Position numbers and translations under genes: made by a program | The notes under the pieces: generated by a model | Databases searched by the model: none | Told to the model about the DNA's origin: nothing | What the model saw: only the letters and a program-made list of their open reading frames with translations | Shown: positions 55,568-64,000 of the stretch, piece by piece | How the letters are laid out: each line of letters opens with the position of its first letter | Numbering within the stretch: position 1 is the first letter of the stretch | Assembly: GCA_009823505.1 (NCBI GenBank) | Contig: VZQC01010551.1 | Span: forward strand, 365,509 to 429,508 | Reading direction: 5' to 3' | Source: Rhizomys pruinosus | Lineage: Eukaryota; Chordata; Mammalia; Rodentia; Spalacidae | DNA: 64,000 nucleotides

Positions 55568-55924
55568 AGAACTGGTATTTTTTAAGCCAATGTTTTATTG
55601 AAGCTCTGTGCATTTCATACAAAATTACATTACAAATGAAATCTAGACCCGTGCCCTCTCCCTGCCTCCCCACCCCACCAAAGCTCATGCATTCTGCCAA
55701 ACATGTTTTTCATCTTTTTCTCAGTGTCTCTCAAAATTCTTGATGCAGAAGTTTACTGTTTCCAGCAGTTTACTGTTTCAGTCAGTTCTTTGACACAGTC
55801 TTTTCTGTTGTTGTTCCTTCCAATATGCATCATTCCAGAATATGAACATATGCATGCCAAATATTTCATAGGTTTTAGCATCTTCAGCTTATGATTTTTT
55901 TTTTTTTTTTAGAACTGGTATTTT
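55568..55924 (-). mobile_element. L1 3' UTR-derived insertion with 14-bp target duplication
   Basis: AGAACTGGTATTTT stands at 55568-55581 and again at 55911-55924, enclosing 329 bp. The insert begins like a reversed L1 3' end (tttattgaagctctgtgcat). Unexpectedly it ends with a 17-base T-run beside the right repeat. Confidence 0.7.
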
Positions 55925-56214
55925 CTAAGACAGGTCTCAATCAGTTGCTACCCTTGTGGCCAAAGTTCCAACCAAAAACAGAAAGGCCGATTTATCCAAA
56001 AGAGTAAGTAAAAGGGGTTAGATGTAGCCAGAAGGACTGAGGTAGAGAGCACAGACCAGAACAGATGCGTCTTTAAGGATAAGGCCCTAAAAGCAAGCTT
56101 TCACTCTACAAGAGACCTCACTAGAGCTCCCACCATGTGATTGAACAAGGTATGTAAAAATGTGGTGTGATTCATTTTAAAAGCAGGATTCCATACCTGG
56201 GCTTGAATTCTGAC

Positions 56215-56400
56215 TTCCATCTTCAGTTTAGTGAAGTTTGTTAATCATTCAACAGCTCTGTGTTTCAGGAAAGTGAGGATAGTACATACCTCAGGGTTCT
56301 TGTTAGGACTGCGTTATGTAGAGCACAAAAGTGCCTAGCAGGGGATGAATTTTAAATCGTAGTAGGTGTTACAATGATAACCATGGTATATGCTAGTCAC
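56215..56400 (-). mobile_element. MIR SINE
   Basis: MIR pattern with 'caggaaagtgaggatagtac', 'atacctcagggttcttgtta' and 'agcacaaaagtgcctagcag'. The strand is tentative, because MIR is found in either reading. Confidence 0.65.
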
Positions 56401-56984
56401 ATTATTACTGCTATGACTATTGCTTTTCCCAAACAAAAATCTTTAGAAAACTGTCTGGAGCACATGGCACGGCCTACCCCTCAAGGCAGTTTTTAATTAC
56501 TAAGCCATTTCCTCTGACGACATAACTATGAGAACATACCCAGCCCTGGTGCTCTTGTTGGATGGATCAGTGCCTGTAGCACTTTCCGCTGCTTCTCCCT
56601 CTGTGACTCCCAGGGAGGCTCCTACAGGAGCAATTTGAAGCATATTTTACAAACTACTGATGCAAAGCAGAGAATCCAAGGCTGAGAACCACAGACCTGA
56701 CAGCAGGACCTGTCTGCCTCGAATAGGCTGTGTGATCTGCAGCAGAACCTCAGATTGCTCATTAGTATGCTGTTGAGAGCTAGAATAGTTCAACGATTTT
56801 CAAAATGCCCCAGGAAAACGTAGGAGGTGGATGAGGCGGAGCACGTGGAATGACTGCCAGGAAAACACCACTTCAAAACAGAGTTCAGGTTTTCTGTCTT
56901 GGGATTCCATACCTGTTCGAATAGTTTGGAGTACGAGTCGTTTGGGTAAATGCATAGGAGTGATATAGCTCTGTCACATGATAG

Positions 56985-57235
56985 ATTTTTCTTTCGGTTT
57001 TTGAGATGCTTCCACATTGTCATCCATAGAATCTGGACTGGTCCACATTCCTAGCAGTAATGGACGATGGTTCTCTTTGTCCACAACCTCACCAGCACTT
57101 TCCATTGGTATTCTTAGTGGCTGCCTTCTCTCCAGAACCTCAATTAAATTCTTACGCATGCATAGGATGCTAAGCTTTCATATGACTTTTCCAAACATAC
57201 TTGGTGTTAGTTATTCCTCCCCACCCATTAATTCT
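56985..57235 (-). mobile_element. L1M fragment
   Basis: Reverse L1: 'tttgagatgcttccacattg', 'ctggtccacattcctagcag', 'cacaacctcaccagcacttt', 'cattggtattcttagtggct'. The 87-codon frame here is antisense L1. Confidence 0.78.
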
Positions 57236-57453
57236 ACAATTAAGGTAGTTGTGTTACTATTAGAAGTAGGCATGAAATAGATGTGATCTCAGAAACACTT
57301 GGTTCAGTTAATTTGAAGAACACATTTAGATCAATTAAGTCACCATGTTCCATCTGGACAGAAAACCTACCCTGAGTCTGTAAGATATGTTTATATCTTG
57401 GATTAGCCAAATGTTTAGGCCTCATTTTCAACTTTCTGGAAGTGAAGGAAACA

Positions 57454-57500
57454 GACACACACATATATACACACAGACAGACACAGGCTCATAGACACAC
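57454..57500 (+). repeat. CA-rich low complexity
   Basis: Interrupted CA and CAGA units. Confidence 0.7.
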
Positions 57501-57504
57501 ACAA

Positions 57505-58838
57505 AAATATACAGAGAAAATAGTAATATCTCCTTATATCTGTAATTGTGATAGTGATTAATATGAAACAAGAAGGGCTTGACTTCCTGTACAGTCTTCA
57601 CATACACTGCATTTGAAGATACCGAATCAGTTCACTCTCCAATTCTATCTCCCCTCTGCATTCAGAACTGTCAATATTGTGCCATTGTGTGTTATTTAAG
57701 GTATACCATTTTCATAGTTTTACTGCTGTAGTATGTTAGCTTGGGACACTTTAGCAATGACTATTGTATCGTTCCTTTCAGAAAACTGAATCTTGGATAG
57801 TGACACTAGGGCACAGGAGCAATTTTGTGAAGAATAGAAATCAAAAGGTGTCCATGAAGGGGGAAGGTTCTTCCACGCAGAGGCTGTGTGGGGAATGTTG
57901 GGGTCCAGGAGGTTCTGTAGAGTCCTCCAGAGATGGAGGTGTTGCCCAAAGGGCATCCTATGGAGGAGAAATGCAGAGGCCAAGCTTTGTTCTCTGAGAA
58001 CCTAGCCCAGTGTGTTGTCCATAATCTATCTCCAGCAGATAATGGTAGAATCAAGTTATTTTTGTCCTAAGGAGATGGTGGCAAAAGTTAGATTTACTGT
58101 TAATGTGTTTTTAGATAGTAAAAGTACTTTGTTTGGCCTATTTTCTAAAATCAAGTTTTTCAAGGAAATGTGCTTCTCTATTTTAATTTTATTTAAGTAA
58201 TATATTTCACACCAGAAGAATTCTTTTTAAAGGAAAACATTTCACGTATAAAGAACAAGTAATTCTTCCCTTAATAAGACACTTCCTATTATAGCCATGA
58301 ATAACACATCTGCTGTGAGGATACTGTTTTTCAACACTCCATATGTACATCTCTGATTAGAAGAGGGAAGAGATGCACATCTCCTGAAAATGGTGAATTA
58401 GACCCAACGTGGGGGGATGGTGTATTTAAGCCTGACAGTTTTTTATTATAAAAGCACTGAGTATACTGCTTCTATTAAAATATTTTAAATGTATTTCTTT
58501 TCCTTATCTATCAATATTCTAGTGACTCTTATATCAGAATAAAAGTACTTGAGAAAAATCTGCCTCTAATATTGATACCAGTATGATATTCTATAAAAAA
58601 TTTTACATCAACATCTCCTGGAAAATAAATTTACTAATCATCCTTTCCATACTTCCATCCAGGCTTTGCTGGCATCTGCTGTTTTTAGAATAAGTCTACA
58701 AATGTTACAGTATCTTTATAAAGTAAGACCAGATGATCATGACTAGGCAGGTGACTTGGCTGAAGCCTTCATTCTGTTGTTTACTTATATTGCTGTTTTA
58801 AAAAGCAAATCTATAAAGTGGAAAGACAGTGTCTTACA
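57505..58838. other. Unique sequence, no feature seen
   Basis: No recognised repeat or splice-bounded exon. Small frames at 57720-58054 overlap on both strands. Confidence 0.45.
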
Positions 58839-58842
58839 GAGA

Positions 58843-59065
58843 TAAGACTCATGGTGGGCCCAGTGGATGGACCCACACTGAAGAACACTGAGGGTCACAA
58901 ATCAGCCTCTGTAGGTTGTAATATGTACATATATATGTATATATGAGAGTACATTAAATTGGATGGGGGCACATGTGGGGGTGTGGCTGGGAGGGGATCT
59001 AAATGCCATCAAACTATGTTGTGTGAAAATAGCAAAAATTCAATGAAAAAGAATAAGTGTTTTTT
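58843..59065 (+). mobile_element. L1 3' UTR end (Lx type)
   Basis: 'ggcccagtggatggacccac', 'actgaagaacactgagggtc', 'gggaggggatctaaatgcca' and an A-rich end. It resembles the tail at 24120-24645. Confidence 0.72.
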
Positions 59066-59164
59066 TATTTAAGTTCAAACTCAAAAATTTAAATTTATTT
59101 TCAAAACTACATTAATATCAAATCTTTTACAGTATTTAAATTAACCTAATTTATTTATTTTCAG

Positions 59165-59235
59165 GGCTACAGCAACACATAGGGGCCAGGTTATTTTCAA
59201 AGATGCATTAGCCCAGCAGTTGTGTGAACAAGGAG
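59165..59235 (+). CDS. Candidate internal coding exon (71 bp), gene not recognised
   Basis: Acceptor 'aatttatttattttcag' precedes 71 bases. A strong donor, GGAG|GTAAGA, follows. Two frames contain stops (ACA TAG and CAT TAG). The third is open from end to end, with one base of a split codon at each side. It reads [15 protein letters not shown] then AQQLCEQG, a normal soluble-protein composition without low complexity. The exon starts in the phase that the candidate microexon at 34039 would supply, on the same strand. The sequence matches no repeat I know. I do not recognise the protein, and the other exons lie outside the window. Confidence 0.45.
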
Positions 59236-59239
59236 GTAA

Positions 59240-60052
59240 GAATTATATTTGACTAGTTTTGTTAGTTGAGTCTAAACTGTTCATAGCATGTCCTACTCTT
59301 TATATACTGTTAGCATTCTATTACTATTACTTGATCATGATGTTTTAAATTTTGAATTATTGAGCCCTTTATATCCTTAAGAATTATTTATTAATTGCTT
59401 ATTGATGAAAGTCTACAGACTTCTGAATATATTATCTTTGAGCAAAACAAGAGAAAATTTATTCCATTTTTATAATTTTCTAATGAGTTACCTTTAGTTT
59501 TCCTAGAATTAACTTACCACCTACTTTCAGGCATGGTAATTAATGTACATGGGTGGAAGGTATATATTCATATTTTAGAGTAATATAAAATTAAAAGAAA
59601 AATCTGAACCCCTGAACATAATAAAAAAGAAGGGATGTGTGGATAAAACTGATCAATGAATACCAAGTTGGTTACATCCAGCATGATGCTTTGGTGTACG
59701 ATTTTATATTAGGATCAATATAGATGTGATGTTGCATGCATTTCAAAAGCCTCAAAGAAAGAACTGTGTAATTTTGTTCAGAAGTGTGGAATTTTTAATC
59801 ACAAAGAAATTATACATGTTTAACGACCTAGACATGTTCAGCAGTTTTAAGTTTTAAACAATGTATATATGCATGAAACATCATGTGACCCTATAAATAT
59901 GTACAACTTTATAATTGTATGTCAGCCAAAATAAATTAAATAATAAAAAAGAAATAATATCTTAGACATAATTTTTAAATTATACAAAATCCATTATGTT
60001 AAATGTGCCACTGATGTTTCCAGTCAAATATATTGAAAATGCTTCTGATACT
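59240..60052. other. Unique AT-rich sequence (intron if the exon is real)
   Basis: No repeat recognised up to the B1 T-run. Confidence 0.5.
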
Positions 60053-60056
60053 AATT

Positions 60057-60211
60057 TTTTTTTTTGGTCTTTTTGAGACAGGGTCTCCCGGTAGCCCCAG
60101 CTGGCCTGAAACTTGCTCTGTAGACCAGGCTGGCCTTGAACTCACAGAGATCCACCTGCCTGTGCCTCCCAAGTGCTGGGATTAAAGACATGTGCCACCA
60201 CACCTGGCTCT
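60057..60211 (-). mobile_element. B1 SINE, first of a pair
   Basis: 'ggtctttttgagacagggtc', 'tagaccaggctggccttgaa', 'gccaccacacctggc'. More diverged than its neighbour. Confidence 0.94.
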
Positions 60212-60213
60212 GA

Positions 60214-60247
<34 letters not shown>
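60214..60247 (+). repeat. (ATT)n microsatellite between two B1s
   Basis: About eleven TTA units between the head of the first B1 and the tail of the second. Confidence 0.95.
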
Positions 60248-60392
60248 TTGGTCTTTTTGAGACAGGGTCTCCCTGTAGCCCCAGCTGTCCTGGAACTCAC
60301 TCTGTAGACCAGGCTAGCCTAGAACTCACAAAGGTCCGCCTGCCTCTGCCTCCCAAGTGCTAGGATTAAAGGCGTGCGCCACCACACCCAGC
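60248..60392 (-). mobile_element. B1 SINE, second of a pair
   Basis: 'ggtctttttgagacagggtc', 'gtagaccaggctagcctaga', head 'gcgccaccacacccagc'. 'ctctgatattatt' stands on both its sides (about 60208 and 60394), a target duplication that shows it landed at the end of the first B1. Confidence 0.94.
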
Positions 60393-60534
60393 AACTCTGA
60401 TATTATTTTTAAGCTCATAGATACTACAGTGACCTTGCTTCAACTGTGTCCACTATCAGCTTAAGAGCTAAGGACATTAAATTCATCTTGGATTAAAGTT
60501 TGCATAATATCAAATATGTAGAGTAAGGTCTCAA

Positions 60535-60645
60535 AAGCACTTGGGAGACAGAGGCAGGCAGATCTCTGAGTTCAAGGCCAGTCTGGTCTACATAGTGAGT
60601 TCCAGGCCAGCTGGGACTACAGGGAGACCAAAAAACAAACAAATA
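60535..60645 (+). mobile_element. B1 SINE, 5'-truncated
   Basis: 'agcacttgggagacagaggc', 'gttcaaggccagtctggtct', 'gtgagttccaggccagctgg', then an A-rich tail. Confidence 0.92.
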
Positions 60646-60649
60646 CAAA

Positions 60650-62650
60650 ATTTAAGCACTCAGGCTTTTATCCACACCAACTCACAGTTGTAAACGTCTG
60701 CATGTATCACAGTGACAAAAGGGAACCAGTATTGGGGCCTCCATGCAAGCTTGTTCCTTCTTTGAGATCCATTATAGCAGTTACCACTTCTGTAGACTTT
60801 TCACCTGGAAACTTGTGGTGTTGCCCTGAGACTGAGCTTCTCAAGTACAGAGGTTGTTTTGGGTATGCAATGGCCACTCTATGTTCTTGATAGATAGAAT
60901 GGAAGTTGATCTCAGTCATATATACATTTGTTGATTAAGCATCTTGACCATGAATGTACTTGAAGCTTATATTTACTATGCTGTTAGCCCTGATCATCTA
61001 AACTGTGATCAGTTTTGTTTAGAATAATAATATTTGGAAGAAATTGTTAAGAATTACATTATGGAATTTAAAGAAAATTTCTTTTTTTTTTCATCAGCTG
61101 AGCAGAAAATTTCTATTAATTATTTTTTTGCTAAAGAAATCTAATAGGCTTAGGAGATGATGAAGAAAATTATATTAGTTTTTGAAATGTCTAAGAAGAT
61201 ACTGTTCATTATATGTTGTTCATATATAAATATATTTAGATAGGTATAATCAATATGATTTTACCTAAGAAATGTGGTATTTGATAATGGTTACTGTCAA
61301 GCTGCTAATTATTTTCTTCTGTAATTCTACAATCAAAAACTCTAATCTAGAACTTCTAATATATTACCAATATTCTTAGGCTAAACAGAATTTTCTTCAA
61401 TGGTTTTTAATAACTCAAGCATTAAAAATATACCTTGATAATTAAACTGAAGAATCCAACCACAATGTAATCTTATCTAAATTACAAAAATGTTCATATA
61501 ACTGAAAATAAAGAACATCATGTAACAAGGAACATGACTATTTTGAAAAATGCATAAGATTGAAAAAGATCTGTCCAATTCACATTTATCATTGCCTAAA
61601 AACTAATTTCTCTGGGTCTTTTGCATTATAATTGGGTTGGATTATTTAAAATAAAATAAAAAGACTAAGAAAAATTAATGAGAAAAATTCTTAGTGAGTG
61701 AGGAGAAAAGCGGCTTCTTTATATCATAGCATTACGCATGCACATGATTTACATGCTGGTCGACATGGGTGTTAGGAAAATACCATTTAGCCCAGGACCA
61801 GAAAGAGAACACTGAGCTCTTCAGCAGCACCTAATCCACTGAAATCAAATCAGTTTAACCAAGATAAGGTGCAAAAGAACCCTAACAAGAATGATGGCTT
61901 CATGCTGTCAGGGAATAGTAAGGAAAATGATTGATGCTATAAACCTTGTATTTATTTTGGGCCTATCTACTTTTAATTTAAAAATTAATTATTTCACCAA
62001 ATAAAATAACATAATTTTAAGGTGTAGGAATTTTCTTCACATTACATGAGAGTATCTAACATTTATTAAATCAAAAATTGCCATCTTCATACACCACAGC
62101 ACAGAAACTTTCAATTTTAATGTATTTCGTTTGTTGATCCTATTTAAATTAAACGACTCAAAGAAAATTTTGTGGAGCCTAGAAAGTGTTATTTCCTATC
62201 TTATTGTTGACTAAACATATTGAAATATGAGCATACAAGGAATGCCTTGGTAGTCTGTAATCCCCGTTCTTAGAAGACCTTTGGTGAAAACTATTCTGCA
62301 AATGTATGCACAGCATCTGCAAGACTTCTGCCTGGGTTTTCCGAGCTTCATATGGGCATGGAAATGAAAAACCCATTTCCTGTTCCTGAGAAATTAAAGC
62401 TAGGAAGTGTACAGGAAACCAGTGGATCACATTGGGAGCAAAATTTGCCTCTGGGCCTTAGAAAAAGCAACCTAGGAAACTAATCTGAAAGGTCTGTGTG
62501 ATTAAAGAAGAAATGAAAGGGAATTTCATTATGTCATCCTGCTCCCCTGGCCCAGCTTAGATGGAGCACGTCACCTTCTAGGGAATCTCTTTCACTGCTT
62601 CCTCCCTGGCTCCCTTGGTGCCTGTACAGAGCTGCATTAATAAGCTTTAT
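60650..62650. other. Repeat-poor AT-rich stretch
   Basis: 2 kb without recognised repeats. Short frames near 60702-60919 and 62179-62430 lack splice support. Confidence 0.45.
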
Positions 62651-62654
62651 AAAA

Positions 62655-62960
62655 TGGAAATATGATTCAGTCAGTTCTCTGTTTAAAATTCTTCAGGGTC
62701 TCGGTGTCTCAGAAGCAACAGCCCCTTCAGAGCAAAACCTGAACTGCTTATCACAGGGAAAGAAAAGCGCATCACAATCTGCCTTCCGTTTGCATCCCCA
62801 TCTCATTTCCTGTCTTCCTCTCAGTTCTACCTTAAAACTCTCCAAATGAGCCCATTCTGTCTCCCCATTTTTACTTGTACCCTAAACTCTCCAGTTTTCC
62901 TTGTCTGGATTGACCATTTGTCTTTTATTCTGGCTGACTCAGACTTTCAGACCAAAGCTC
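62655..62960 (+). mobile_element. Possible L2/MIR-age repeat
   Basis: 'gattcagtcagttctctgtt', 'taaaattcttcagggtctcg' and 'tcatttcctgtcttcctct' follow the loose order of an ancient L2 3' region. Divergence is large. Confidence 0.33.
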
Positions 62961-62964
62961 AGGC

Positions 62965-63335
62965 AGTGGGGATACTCTGTACATTATGACTTGGACAATA
63001 ATGTTGTGGCTGTGTTCTGGGGTGATGAAGAAGTAGAGGTGTTTCTGTTTTGATCTAATATGGCCACAGAGTAACCTTGTCTCACACTGATGTCTATAAG
63101 ATTGTTTATGATCTGCCAGAGACTGTCAAGGTCCAGCCACAGGGCCAAGCCAGCTGCTGATGCAGGGTCTGCTTGTCTTTTCTTCAAGGCTGAGGAGAGA
63201 AGGCCAGTGAGCAGTCATCTCCTTTTAGGTTTCAGGCTTTATGAGACATTTGCAATTATGGTGACATGGTTGGAATTGTGCCCATGTGACCCTATTCAGA
63301 GATGCTGGCACAGAGGACAAGCACACACATAAAAT
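62965..63335. other. Unique sequence, no feature seen
   Basis: Two frames of 67 (minus) and 80 codons (plus) overlap here. Neither has splice or promoter context. Confidence 0.45.
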
Positions 63336-63337
63336 TC

Positions 63338-63825
63338 AGGCATGGCATGCATCTCCAGGCCCAGCTGCTGGAGGGGAGGGACTTACAGGCAGGCAATCTC
63401 TGGAGCTAAGTGGGCAGCTGTTCTAGCTGAATCAGTAAGCTCCAGGCTCAGTGAAAGGCCCTGTCTCAAAAGGAAGGTGGAGAGGGGCTGGAGAGATGGC
63501 TCAAGGTTAAGAGCATTGACTATTGTTGCAGAGGACCCAGGTTCAATTCTCAGCACCCACATGGTGGCTAGTAAGCATCCTAACAGTTCCACTGGATCTG
63601 ACACCCTCTTCTGTACTCTAGGGGCATTGTGGACATGAGTGCACTTACATACATGCAGGCAGTGCACTTATACACATAAAGAAATAAAAATAATAAATAT
63701 TTGAAAAAATAAGATGAAGAATAATCAAGAAAGATGCCTGATACTTCTGGCCTCCAATGTGTCTGCATACACACACACATGCTCTTGAATGTATATGTGC
63801 ACATATGTAAATGTACACACACTCC
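63338..63825 (+). mobile_element. B3-type SINE split by a B2
   Basis: Left part: 'ggcatgcatctccaggccca', 'agctccaggctcagtgaaag', 'ccctgtctcaaaaggaaggt'. After the B2, 'cttctggcctccaatgtgtc' and a CA/TG-rich tail continue the B3. Confidence 0.75.
63486..63715 (+). mobile_element. B2 SINE inside a B3
   Basis: Head GGGGCTGGAGAGATGGCTCA at 63485, 'aggacccaggttcaattctc', 'acccacatggtggctagta', then an AATAAA-rich tail. Worn target sites, 'aaggtggagag' on the left and 'aagatgaagaa' on the right. No 17-bp duplication. Confidence 0.92.
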
Positions 63826-63839
63826 ACACAAATAAATAG

Positions 63840-64000
63840 GTAAGTCTATAAATTAAATTAAAAATCTGAAAATTATTCACAGATATTTCTCTTAAATTCT
63901 AATGATCCACTTAGACTAGACTAAAGTATTTTTATATGAACTTGAATTTTGAGCATCGGAGTGTCAGTAAACATTCTACCTGAGTTCTGCTGACAATCAC
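63840..64000. other. Unique sequence to the window end
   Basis: No feature recognised. Confidence 0.5.

Overview
This window is nuclear DNA from a muroid (mouse-, hamster- or vole-like) rodent. It holds no complete protein gene and no rRNA or tRNA gene. The assignment rests on the repeats: B1, B2, B3 and B4 SINEs, rodent Lx-type L1 3' UTRs, and ERVL-MaLR LTRs of the MT and ORR1 kinds, over a background of older MIR and L1M copies. The genus cannot be fixed from the sequence alone. Two isolated N bases (23925 and 34722) show this is a draft assembly. The DNA is AT-rich and looks like a large intron or gene-poor intergenic DNA.

Layout: 1-12 kb has SINEs, an MT-like LTR and an old L1M copy (7.6-9.8 kb). 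12-17 kb has B1/B2 copies, a B2 split by an ORR1-like LTR with a clean 5-bp target duplication, and a doubtful retrocopy on the minus strand. 17-21.7 kb and 26.1-28.9 kb are poor in recognisable repeats. 21.7-32.6 kb has young B2 copies, Lx 3' UTRs and a ~1.2-kb LTR-like block inside one Lx 3' UTR. 34.4-36.6 kb has a B3 interrupted by a pyrimidine tract and an 89-bp direct repeat. 36,982-39,716 is a minisatellite of about 44 copies of a 62-bp unit, much richer in GC and CpG than its surroundings. 41.1-47.4 kb is a stack of nested insertions: an L1M on the minus strand, then LTRs, SINEs and a mosaic MaLR carrying a 72-bp tandem repeat. 47.5-58 kb has more SINEs, L1 fragments and MaLR pieces. 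58.8-64 kb has an Lx tail, a candidate exon, paired B1s and a B2 inside a B3.

The only coding evidence is two candidate exons on the plus strand: 31 bp at 34,039-34,069 and 71 bp at 59,165-59,235. Each lies between an AG acceptor and a consensus-like GT donor. The only reading frame open through both is also compatible at the junction. If they are real, the window is mostly introns of one plus-strand gene, which I do not recognise. Most of the longer open frames are by-products of SINEs, the minisatellite, low-complexity tracts or MaLR internal DNA.
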